From positions 1-5,075 of the forward strand of contig JAGQUL010000240.1 of NCBI GenBank assembly GCA_020438525.1: 5,075 nucleotides of DNA, written 5' to 3'. Under the pieces are notes generated by a model. That model had not been told where the DNA came from and did no database searches. It was given only the letters and a program-made list of their open reading frames with translations. Position 1 is the first letter of the stretch. Every line of letters begins with the position of its first letter. The position numbers were made by a program, and so were the translations under genes. The DNA comes from Thermoleophilia bacterium. Its GTDB lineage: Bacteria > Actinomycetota > Thermoleophilia > Gaiellales > SKUG01. Below are positions 1 through 5,075 of this stretch, piece after piece.

Positions 1-281
1 AGCCGCGCGCCGTCCTCGAGCCAGCCGCCGACGGTGCCGCCCTGCCAGCCGACGTACAGGATCCCGCCCAGGTAGCAGCCGAGCGCCACGAGCGCGAGGC
101 CCGTCATGTCGCGACGCTGCTGCGGTGCGAGCAGCGGCTCGCGGGTCCGGCGCGCCGGCGCGCTGCGAGTGCTGCGCCTGGCTGCGGACGACGACCCCTT
201 CTTCGCGCGAGATCCGGCAGCCTTCGAGGCAGGTCGCTTGCGCGATCCGCCGGAGTTGCCCGTTCCACGCTTCGTCGCCAT
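1..281 (-). CDS. ftsK: FtsK/SpoIIIE-type DNA translocase, N-terminal fragment (3' end outside window)
   Basis: Translating back from the window edge gives 93 complete residues from the ATG at 281. Residues 1-57 are a highly basic Lys/Arg/Ser/Ala tail starting MATKRGTG and containing SRAKKGSSSAARRSTRS. From about residue 59 there is a hydrophobic helix (MTGLALVALGCYLGGILYVG), then WQGGTVGGWLEDGARL running off the edge. A basic tail followed by a membrane segment and a 'GW.GG..G..l.dG.r' loop is how FtsK-type proteins of high-GC actinobacteria begin, as I recall them. FtsK anchors at the division septum and pumps chromosomal DNA through a hexameric ATPase motor; the motor and gamma domains would lie beyond position 1. 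The start is supported by the tail composition, although only a weak GGTGGTG precedes it. A second in-frame ATG at 107 would remove the basic tail. It follows the preceding gene on the same strand by 92 bp, with an inverted repeat between. The motor cannot be seen, so the name is probable rather than certain. Confidence 0.7.
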   Translation of the reverse strand, partial: MATKRGTGNSGGSRKRPASKAAGSRAKKGSSSAARRSTRSAPARRTREPLLAPQQRRDMTGLALVALGCYLGGILYVGWQGGTVGGWLEDGAR

Positions 282-287
282 CGGCGC

Positions 288-329
288 ACCACCACCCGTC
301 TGCAGGTACCTTCCTCGCTGGGTGGTGGT
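288..329. repeat. 10-bp perfect inverted repeat upstream of the ftsK-like gene
   Basis: Arms accaccaccc (288-297) and gggtggtggt (320-329) are exact reverse complements with a 22-nt spacer. On the minus-strand transcript the 3' arm ends 6 nt before the ATG at 281, and the loop holds GAGGAAGG (316-309), the strongest purine-rich Shine-Dalgarno-like string nearby but 27 nt from that ATG. It could be an operator, a translational control hairpin or a weak terminator of the upstream gene. There is no U-tract. Confidence 0.45.
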
Positions 330-373
330 TCGTCGTCGGGCCGGGGTTTCCTGCCGGGAACGGTCGGAGCCGC

Positions 374-1066
374 CTACCAGGCCGAGCACTTGGCGAAGTT
401 GTCGCCGTAGCCGTGACACTCGGTGCCGTGGTTGTAGAAGAGCCATACCTTGGTGCCGTCGGGCGTGGTCCGGTAGATCTTGTACTCGACCTCCGTCGCA
501 AGGTCGCCGGCGAGCGTTCCGTTCTGGTAGCTCACGCCGGGCGCTGCCTTGTCGGATGCCGCGATGCAGTCGAGCACCGACACCTTCCCGTCCGTGAGGC
601 ACCGCTTCATCGCGGTGCTCCACAAGGTGAGCACCTGCCCCGCGTACTTCACGTCCGGCGGGGCCTTCCCTGCGATCTCGTCCGGCGTCGGCTCCTGCTG
701 CTTCTGCGGGAGCGTCGCATTCATCTCGTTCTCGAGCGCCGTGTCCTGCGGTGTCGCCACGTCACCGCCACCGGCGCTGCCCGCGTTGATCGGTGCCACG
801 CCGTTGCCGTTCGGGGTTACAGGATCGGCGACCACCGCGCCATCCGGAGTTGCTGGCTGCGGCAGCTGGTCGGGCGTTGCCGGCTGTGCCTGTGGCGGCA
901 GCGCCTGTTCGTTGCCCGCGCCCGAGTCGGCGACTCCGAGGTCGGCGGGATCGGATCGCATGGCCAGAAGCAGCACGAGTGCGATCATCGCGAAGACCCC
1001 GACTACCAGCAGCACTCGGGTACGGGCCGGCAGGCCGCGCAGGCGATGTAGGGCATCTTCGAGCAT
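374..1066 (-). CDS. Bitopic membrane protein with Pro-rich stalk and pilin-like four-cysteine C-terminal domain
   Basis: The ATG at 1066 gives 230 residues. A GTG at 1096 would add ten residues containing two cysteines; neither start has a well-placed Shine-Dalgarno, so the start is uncertain. Residues 1-17 are a short charged cytoplasmic tail, 18-36 one transmembrane helix with no prepilin GF..E motif, and 37-140 a low-complexity Pro/Ala/Gln/Asp stalk holding QPATPD twice (61-66 and 70-75). Residues 141-230 form a compact domain with Cys156 and Cys167, then Cys217 and Cys227, ending CSAW. The spacing CLTDG...LDC, then PGVSYQNGT, then a C-terminal Cys pair and a final Trp resemble the globular part of actinobacterial type IV pilins as I recall them, which suggests two disulfides outside the membrane. 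I do not recognise a named family. Its position after the minor pilins suggests an accessory pilus or assembly factor, though it could be unrelated. Stop is TAG. Confidence 0.8.
   Translation of the reverse strand: MLEDALHRLRGLPARTRVLLVVGVFAMIALVLLLAMRSDPADLGVADSGAGNEQALPPQAQPATPDQLPQPATPDGAVVADPVTPNGNGVAPINAGSAGGGDVATPQDTALENEMNATLPQKQQEPTPDEIAGKAPPDVKYAGQVLTLWSTAMKRCLTDGKVSVLDCIAASDKAAPGVSYQNGTLAGDLATEVEYKIYRTTPDGTKVWLFYNHGTECHGYGDNFAKCSAW
842..886 (-). repeat. Short repeated QPATPD motif in the stalk of the membrane protein
   Basis: Two copies of the hexapeptide QPATPD, separated by three residues (QLP), lie in the Pro/Ala-rich linker. The DNA copies have diverged at synonymous positions, so this is a peptide-level repeat of an extended stalk rather than a recent tandem duplication. 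Confidence 0.6.
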
Positions 1067-1131
1067 TCCCGAGCTGCATCGGCAGTCCTGAGGCACCGCT
1101 TGAATCGGGGAATTTCGCAGGGTGCGCGCAC

Positions 1132-1159
1132 CTGCGGCCGGGTCGAAGCCCGGCCGCAG
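1132..1159 (-). terminator. Perfect 11-bp hairpin after the cysteine-rich gene, without a U-tract
   Basis: Arms 1132-1142 (ctgcggccggg on the plus strand) and 1149-1159 are perfect reverse complements around a 6-nt loop, which reads CUUCGA in the minus-strand RNA. It begins 15 nt after the stop at 1175. All but four of the 22 arm bases are G or C, so it should be very stable. No U run follows, so it is not a textbook intrinsic terminator. It may be a GC-rich-type terminator, an mRNA 3'-end stabiliser or a partial attenuator before the next gene. Confidence 0.5.
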
Positions 1160-1174
1160 CGCCGAAGCAGGAGG

Positions 1175-2710
1175 CTAGAGCGACTTGGTCGACGTGACCG
1201 GCGCCACCTGGGTCACGCCCGGGATCGGCCACGCAGGATCGCCCACGTCATCGGGTCCGGGCTTCTTGTAGACCTCGACGATCACCGCGGGCACGACGTC
1301 CTGGATCTTGTCTTCCTTGTCGACCGGCTCGCTCGACGACTGGCACCAGCTGTCGTTCTTCACCTTGCGCCAGCGAATGTTCGGCCAGCCGTTCAGCCAG
1401 CTCGGCGAAACGCCGCTTGCGGAGCCGTACGTGCGCGGAGCGTGCACCGACGCACCTCCGGCCCACCAGTTGTGGTCGACCGACGGGTGGTCGATGATCC
1501 GGTCCCACGCACCGATCTCGAGGCCGAGCGACGGCTGACCGGCGATGAAGGTGTCGTAGAGCGGTCCACGCACGACGCGTCCACCGAGCTTGGCCTCGAT
1601 GCAGTCGCCGAGCGAGTATGGCTTCGAGCCCTTGCAGGGATGGCCGATGCTGAAGCCGCCACAGGTGTTCGTGTACGAACGAGCCATGGTGAACGCGATC
1701 TCCTGACACTCGTTCCAGCGACCGTCCGGGTGGCGACCCTGCACCGACAGGTACGGGTTCTTCACGCCGAGGAAGTTCCGCCCGTTCCATACGGAGCGTG
1801 GACTCTCGGACCAGCCTGCATAGAACGGGTTGCCCCAGACTGTGGCGGTCTGCCGATTGCGACAGGAAACGTTGCCTTCGTTGGGGCCGTTGTGGACGCC
1901 GGCAGGTCCGATCGTCGGGTACGAGCCATTGGGCAACACGGGGACGGTGCCACAGTTCCAGCAGTCCACCTCCGGCTTGCAGGAGGCGGGGCTGCACTGC
2001 TTGTCGATGAGCTTGCAGCCCGCCGATCCCTTGACGCAGTCGAGCGCCTCGATCGGCGTCGAGTAGAACTCGATGCACATGCGTGCGTTCTTGGCGCCGT
2101 CGCGCTCACGGAAGTCGAGCCCGCGTCGGTACGCAGGAGTCACCAGCGGCGCAGGGTCCGTGATCGATCCGCTGAAGAGGCCCCAGTCCGCAGCGTTGCC
2201 GGTCGAGCAGGCGCCGATCTTGCTGACGCGAAGGTCCGAGGTCTCGCCGCCCACCTCGGACACTTCGAGCACGTAGCGCCCGCGGTACAGCCTCGAGCTC
2301 GAGTAGCCGAGCGGGTCGACCAGGCCGGTCGCGACACACTTCCACGTGTCGGACATGGGCGCCAGGCGCAGGCCCTTGCGCAGTGGCGCTCCGAGCGCTC
2401 CCCAGTTCAATGTGGCCTGGGTGACCTTCCAGCCGAAGCCGTAGTTGTCGGCGTTCGTGATTCGGCCACAGACCTCGAACTGCGATCCCGTCCGTGCCAG
2501 GTACACGGTCGCGTCCTGCACGTCGGACCCGTCGACGGTGATCGCCTTGGGCGACACCTTGAAGAGGACGTATCCGCCCGGAGCCGTGGCCGAGATCTGG
2601 TAGGTCCCGTCGGGCAGGACACCGTTGAAGGATGCGATCCCGTTGCTCGACGACGCGGTGAAGGTCGTTCCGCCACCCAGCGGAGTGAGCTTGACGACGA
2701 CCCCGTTCAT
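1175..2710 (-). CDS. Cysteine-rich extracellular module with truncated CnaB-like domain; probably the C-terminal part of the upstream pilin
   Basis: The first available ATG gives 511 residues ending in TAG. Residues 1-72 resemble most of a CnaB or carboxypeptidase-regulatory-like beta sandwich: GVVVKLTP, then SSNGIASFNGVLPDGTYQIS, then PGGY, then a closing strand DATVYL. The usual first strand is missing and seems to lie before the upstream TAG. The remainder, about residues 75-511, I do not recognise. It has 16 cysteines, six of them in residues 225-253 (2038-1952), many Trp and Tyr, and no catalytic motif I can name. So many cysteines suggest a disulfide-stabilised extracytoplasmic protein, yet there is no signal peptide, prepilin motif or transmembrane segment, and no LPXTG-type sorting signal. 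AGGA at 2730-2727 lies 16 nt before the ATG, too far for a good ribosome binding site. The simplest reading is one gene, 3409-1175, broken by the amber codon. An adhesin-like role at the pilus is a guess from architecture. Confidence 0.75.
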   Translation of the reverse strand: MNGVVVKLTPLGGGTTFTASSSNGIASFNGVLPDGTYQISATAPGGYVLFKVSPKAITVDGSDVQDATVYLARTGSQFEVCGRITNADNYGFGWKVTQATLNWGALGAPLRKGLRLAPMSDTWKCVATGLVDPLGYSSSRLYRGRYVLEVSEVGGETSDLRVSKIGACSTGNAADWGLFSGSITDPAPLVTPAYRRGLDFRERDGAKNARMCIEFYSTPIEALDCVKGSAGCKLIDKQCSPASCKPEVDCWNCGTVPVLPNGSYPTIGPAGVHNGPNEGNVSCRNRQTATVWGNPFYAGWSESPRSVWNGRNFLGVKNPYLSVQGRHPDGRWNECQEIAFTMARSYTNTCGGFSIGHPCKGSKPYSLGDCIEAKLGGRVVRGPLYDTFIAGQPSLGLEIGAWDRIIDHPSVDHNWWAGGASVHAPRTYGSASGVSPSWLNGWPNIRWRKVKNDSWCQSSSEPVDKEDKIQDVVPAVIVEVYKKPGPDDVGDPAWPIPGVTQVAPVTSTKSL

Positions 2711-2728
2711 CGGCTGCGCTGGCTGGTC

Positions 2729-2731
2729 CTA
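2729..2731 (-). other. In-frame TAG separating the PilV-like pilin from the cysteine-rich module
   Basis: The plus strand reads CTA at 2729-2731, which is TAG on the coding strand. It is codon 227 counted from the ATG at 3409. The distance to the ATG at 2710 is 21 nt, an exact multiple of three, so both genes share one frame. The six codons between them encode DQPAQP. TAG also ends the two downstream genes (1177-1175 and 376-374), which argues against general reassignment of TAG in this genome. A one-base change from any of several sense codons would create it. Confidence 0.9.
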
Positions 2732-3409
2732 CGTGGCGGCGCCTGCGACACAGCGCCCGTTGGCCATGGCGCGGTCGGGCCGATCGAGCGCGCAGACGCT
2801 GATGCGTGCGCTGCCGCGGGTCTCCGTGTTGCTCCACCCCATGCGACCTTCGAGCGTGTAGGTGTCGGTCGCCTCGGCGGGCGTCAGCCCCGCGGTGGAT
2901 CCCGGATCGAGCGTCACGCCGATCGTCACGTCGATGCGATCACGCGTGTTGAAGTCGGCATCGCCCTGCGCACCCGCGGCATTGTCGACCGATCGCGCGA
3001 GGCCGGTGCCGTCTGCAGGCTCGTCGACGGGCTTGAGGCTGGCGGTGATCCGATAGCTGCGCCCCTCGTCGTCGGTCAGGATCCACGCCCCGGAGGTCGG
3101 CCACGTGCAGGTCTGGTAGGCCACGGCGCTCGCCGAGTTGATCTTCGCCTGCTCCTGGTCGACCCAGATCTTGCCGCAGGCGGTCTGTGCGTCGACGTTG
3201 CCCTGCAGCTGCTCGTGCGCCTTCTTCGCGATCGCCGCCTTGTTCGCGGCGACGCGCTCGTGCTGCCCTGCCTTCTCGCCGCTCGTCACCGCAACGGCGA
3301 ACCCCGTCACCACGACCGAGAGGATGACCACGGCAACGATGACCTCGATCAGGGTGAATCCCTGCTCGAGGCGTGACCTGACAGAACGTGTGGGGAGCGT
3401 GCTGGGCAT
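2729..3409 (-). CDS. PilV-like minor pilin (type IV prepilin), ending at an in-frame amber codon
   Basis: A 226-residue protein. The ATG at 3409 is preferred over in-frame ATGs at 3424 and 3436, because AAGG lies 7 nt upstream and it gives a compact basic leader. Residues 1-17 are that leader, ending in Gly17. The mature protein begins FTLIEVIVAVVILS with the conserved Glu at +5, and the hydrophobic helix runs to about residue 41, which matches PilV/GspI-type minor pilins. A charged helix follows (GEKAGQHERVAANK), then a globular part with Cys78, Cys101, Cys206 and Cys220. Near the end, residues 203-209 (ISVCALD) look like the first strand of a CnaB or carboxypeptidase-regulatory-like beta domain. 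The rest of that domain lies beyond the TAG at 2731-2729, in the same frame. The natural product may therefore be a 744-residue pilin fusion ending at 1175, with the present stop a mutation, an error or a recoding site. The expected role is a minor pilin carrying an extracellular module. Confidence 0.85.
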   Translation of the reverse strand: MPSTLPTRSVRSRLEQGFTLIEVIVAVVILSVVVTGFAVAVTSGEKAGQHERVAANKAAIAKKAHEQLQGNVDAQTACGKIWVDQEQAKINSASAVAYQTCTWPTSGAWILTDDEGRSYRITASLKPVDEPADGTGLARSVDNAAGAQGDADFNTRDRIDVTIGVTLDPGSTAGLTPAEATDTYTLEGRMGWSNTETRGSARISVCALDRPDRAMANGRCVAGAAT

Positions 3410-3503
3410 GGGACGACCTTGCATGCATGGGCGCATGCGGAAGTGTTCACGTCTCCATCAGCATTACCTCGCCATAACATAAGACCAAATCTGCAAATAG
3501 ATC
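3410..3503 (-). promoter_or_regulatory. AT-rich leader between the two pilin genes, with paired GCATGC palindromes
   Basis: This 94-bp gap is the only clearly AT-rich stretch in the window: 3461-3503 is about 40% GC by count, against strongly GC-rich flanks. It contains two 8-bp perfect palindromes, TGCATGCA (3420-3427) and CGCATGCG (3432-3439), four bases apart. Next to them is an AAGG ribosome binding site (3420-3417), 7 nt before the ATG at 3409. The break in tight gene packing plus AT-richness suggests a separate promoter or leader for the downstream genes. I found no convincing -35/-10 pair: TTGCAG at 3496-3491 has no good partner at 16-18 nt. The regulatory role is inference. Confidence 0.35.
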
Positions 3504-4043
3504 TTATTCGCTGACCTGGTCGAACACGAGCAGCGGCTTGCCGTCGCGGGAACGGGCCCAGCCCGTGACCCGCACTGCGTTCGGGCTGCCGGCCGGTCGA
3601 CAGATGTAGACGTGCCCGATCGTGCCGGTCCCCGGGCACGCGCCGCGCTGGATCACGACCGCGCCACCGAAGGGGCTCGCGAGCTTGGTCTTGAACCAGG
3701 CCCGCCCGGTCTTGGTGAAGAACCCCATGTCGGTCTCCTGGCTCTCCGAGCCGGGCAGCGCAGCGCCGCTGAAGTTGAGCTGGCGACGGACGTTGGTGCG
3801 CTGGGTGAAGTTGATGAGCGGGTCGTTGCCGCCGACGCGCGGAAACTCGTCGTTGAACGCGGACGCGGCAGCGAAGACCTGGCTCGTGACCGATCGCATC
3901 GCCTGCTGGCGCACGGTCGAGTCGCTGCCGCGCGTCGACAGCATGACGATCGACACGAGGATCGAGATGATGATCATCACGACGATCATCTCGACGAGGC
4001 TGAACCCGTCCTCGCGGGCGCGGGTGTCCACGCGCGCGATCAC
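3504..4043 (-). CDS. FimT/GspH-like minor (pseudo)pilin with prepilin cleavage motif
   Basis: A 179-residue protein. I chose the GTG at 4043 because the prepilin signal then sits at the N-terminus: a basic leader ending RAREDG, cleavage expected after Gly13, then FSLVEM with Glu at +5 of the mature protein, and a hydrophobic helix at about residues 14-36. GAGGG at 4058-4054 lies 10 nt upstream of the start. The start shares GTGA with the stop of the preceding gene, which indicates translational coupling; a longer frame back to 4262 only shadows that gene. The body has Arg/Gln-rich helix continuation (VRQQAMRSVTSQVF) and two cysteines, Cys136 and Cys148, near the C-terminus, possibly disulfide-bonded. 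Stop is TAA. By analogy with FimT/GspH proteins, it should be processed by a prepilin peptidase and inserted into the inner membrane as a minor subunit that helps start or cap a type IV pilus or type II secretion pseudopilus. Which of the two systems it belongs to cannot be told here. Confidence 0.88.
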   Translation of the reverse strand: MIARVDTRAREDGFSLVEMIVVMIIISILVSIVMLSTRGSDSTVRQQAMRSVTSQVFAAASAFNDEFPRVGGNDPLINFTQRTNVRRQLNFSGAALPGSESQETDMGFFTKTGRAWFKTKLASPFGGAVVIQRGACPGTGTIGHVYICRPAGSPNAVRVTGWARSRDGKPLLVFDQVSE

Positions 4044-5075
4044 GTGTTGAACACCCTCGAGTCCACGAGGTGCCAGCTGCTCGGCGCCGGGAAGAACGGC
4101 GGCGGGTTCCAACCGAGCTCCGTGTCGAACTGATAGGTGCGGTTCGTGTATCCCTTCGCGCAGCTGCCGCGCACGTAGTTGAGGAACGGAACCTGGCGCG
4201 ACGCGAACGTGCCGGCGAACACGAAGCTGCCGCCGACCGGGAGGCCCGCGCTCGGCGAGCACGGGTCGATGCCGCCCGCGGAGATCTCGGTACCTGACTG
4301 GTCGACGACGCCGGTGTCGCCGGCGACCTGCTGGAACGAGGGGCCGAGCGAGAACCCGGAACCGGCCGCGATCAGCGACGCCTTGCGGATCGTGAGGTTG
4401 CCGTTCGCGTACACGGTCGGGATGTACACGCCGCCCTCGGCCACGACTCCGAGCGCGGACTGGCTCGGACCGCTGCCGGAGCCGCCGATCGTTCCGGACG
4501 AGCCACCACCTGGGCTGGGCAGCAGGTAGATCGACGCCGACTCGCTGATCTGGGCGACGTTCCCGCTGCCCGGCAGGCGCACGGTCTGCGAGGCGATGTT
4601 CTGGGGTCGTCGCGCCATCACGGTCACGGGCGGGGAGTTGAGGGGACGGGTGCCGGTCAGGATGACGTCACCTTCGAACATCATCGCGCCGCCGCCGGTC
4701 TCCGGGCACTTCGTCGAATAACCGCCGTAGAACGTCGGAGCCTGGGAATCGTCGACCAGCGGATACGAGAGCGAGTCCTGACGCAGCGGGAATCGTGCGC
4801 GGCGGTACCGCACGCACGTCTGTGACACGTCGACGTAGAACATCGGCATCGTGCCGTTCGCAGCCGCCGGGAAGATGTTGCTGTACAGCACCCGGCACAT
4901 CCGGAAGGGCGACGCACACGTACCTGATGGGTCTGCCTTGGCAATCCGGTTGAAGGCCGTGTACGTCGAGTTGAAGCTCACGGTCTTGCCGGAGACGTAG
5001 CACTTGTTGCCGTTCGGGCAGGATGCCGCGCCGCTCGTCGATTGAACTGCCGTGCCGGTCTTCGCGCGCGTCGCG
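4040..5075 (-). CDS. PilX/DUF4900-like pilus-associated surface protein, C-terminal part (5' end outside window)
   Basis: The frame is open from the window edge to a TGA at 4042-4040, giving 344 visible residues. The GTG at 4981 is only an internal codon, because coding-like sequence with a Cys pair (CPNGNKC) continues upstream of it. The visible part has several scattered cysteines and a Gly/Ser-rich linker at about 4510-4466 (GGGSSGTIGGSGSG). After the linker comes a stretch at about 4456-4343 containing GVYIPTVYANGNLTI and ASLIAAGSG, then a C-terminal block YQFDTELGWNPPPFFP before a final Trp. That layout (a 'VyIp...l.i.aaliA' beta region followed by 'y.yD..L..nPPPyfp') is what I recall from PilX-N/DUF4900-type proteins in pilus operons; this is recall, not a search. 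The N-terminal anchor or prepilin motif cannot be seen. The gene overlaps the next pilin gene by 4 bp, so the two are probably translated together. Inferred role: an extracellular minor-pilus or assembly component. The coding call is firm; the family name is moderate. Confidence 0.72.
   Translation of the reverse strand, partial: ATRAKTGTAVQSTSGAASCPNGNKCYVSGKTVSFNSTYTAFNRIAKADPSGTCASPFRMCRVLYSNIFPAAANGTMPMFYVDVSQTCVRYRRARFPLRQDSLSYPLVDDSQAPTFYGGYSTKCPETGGGAMMFEGDVILTGTRPLNSPPVTVMARRPQNIASQTVRLPGSGNVAQISESASIYLLPSPGGGSSGTIGGSGSGPSQSALGVVAEGGVYIPTVYANGNLTIRKASLIAAGSGFSLGPSFQQVAGDTGVVDQSGTEISAGGIDPCSPSAGLPVGGSFVFAGTFASRQVPFLNYVRGSCAKGYTNRTYQFDTELGWNPPPFFPAPSSWHLVDSRVFNT

Noticed and set aside
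125..1051. A 308-codon plus-strand open frame opposite the membrane-protein gene
   Set aside because: It is again codon-aligned antisense and Arg-rich with no motif. The minus strand gives a sensible transmembrane helix, stalk and cysteine domain.
762..1079. An ATG at 1079 with a better-spaced AGGA than the start of the membrane-protein gene
   Set aside because: It opens a different frame whose product is an Arg/Ala-rich shadow. The hydrophobic helix and cysteine domain are only in the frame of the ATG at 1066. It is noted because it makes the true start of that gene less certain.
1100..3376. A 758-codon open frame on the plus strand covering most of the two pilin/module genes
   Set aside because: It is codon-aligned antisense to 3409-1175. 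In such a frame stops arise only opposite TTA, CTA and TCA codons, which are rare in GC-rich genes. Its translation is an Arg/Val/Asp-rich string with no domain, whereas the minus strand encodes clear prepilin and beta-domain motifs.
3461..3496. A sigma-70-like promoter using TTGCAG as -35
   Set aside because: Candidate -10 boxes lie at the wrong spacing (8-14 nt) or match poorly, so no specific promoter is claimed.
3612..4133. A 173-codon plus-strand open frame opposite the FimT/GspH-like pilin
   Set aside because: It is codon-aligned with the pilin gene and contains low-complexity His/Asp runs (the reverse of the hydrophobic Ile/Met helix codons), so it is a shadow.
4044..4262. Upstream extension of the FimT/GspH-like pilin to 4262
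   Set aside because: It would overlap the preceding gene by over 200 bp with Arg-rich non-pilin sequence and would push the prepilin motif about 85 residues inside the protein. The GTG at 4043 gives a normal short leader.
1..5075. tRNA, rRNA, CRISPR array, insertion sequence or attachment site
   Set aside because: No spaced direct repeats, transposase or integrase motifs, or RNA-gene-like segments were seen on either strand by eye; the window is almost wholly filled by the six genes described.

Overview
This is a GC-rich bacterial window in which every supported gene reads on the minus strand, so gene order runs from high to low coordinates. The best guess at the host is a high-GC actinobacterium, possibly class Thermoleophilia. 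That rests on GC content, on the look of the partial FtsK N-terminus, and on pilin-like proteins with paired cysteines; no phylogenetic marker is complete here.

Region by region, in transcription order: (1) 5075-4040, the C-terminal part of a PilX/DUF4900-like pilus-associated surface protein, cut by the window edge. (2) 4043-3504, a FimT/GspH-like minor (pseudo)pilin whose GTG start overlaps the previous stop. (3) 3503-3410, an AT-rich leader with two adjacent palindromes. (4) 3409-2729, a PilV-like minor pilin ending at an amber codon. (5) 2710-1175, a 511-residue cysteine-rich protein that begins inside a CnaB/carboxypeptidase-regulatory-like beta domain and lacks any export signal. It lies in the SAME reading frame as (4), with only TAG plus six codons between them. 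(6) An 11-bp perfect hairpin at 1132-1159. (7) 1066-374, a bitopic membrane protein with a Pro/Gln/Ala-rich stalk and a pilin-like four-cysteine C-terminal domain. (8) An inverted repeat at 288-329. (9) 281-1, the N-terminus of an FtsK/SpoIIIE-type DNA translocase, cut by the window edge.

Genes 1-5, and probably 7, look like a minor-pilin or pilus-tip cluster of a type IV pilus or type II secretion-like machine: a PilX-like partner, two proteins with prepilin peptidase motifs, and a large extracellular module. The most notable observation is the in-frame amber codon. Read through, it would join the PilV-like pilin to the cysteine-rich module and complete a beta domain, giving one 744-residue pilin-adhesin-like protein. 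As written, the second half has no export signal and no good ribosome binding site. The possible causes are a sequencing error, a recent nonsense mutation, or recoding; the sequence alone does not decide between them. No RNA genes, CRISPR arrays, insertion sequences or integrases were recognised.
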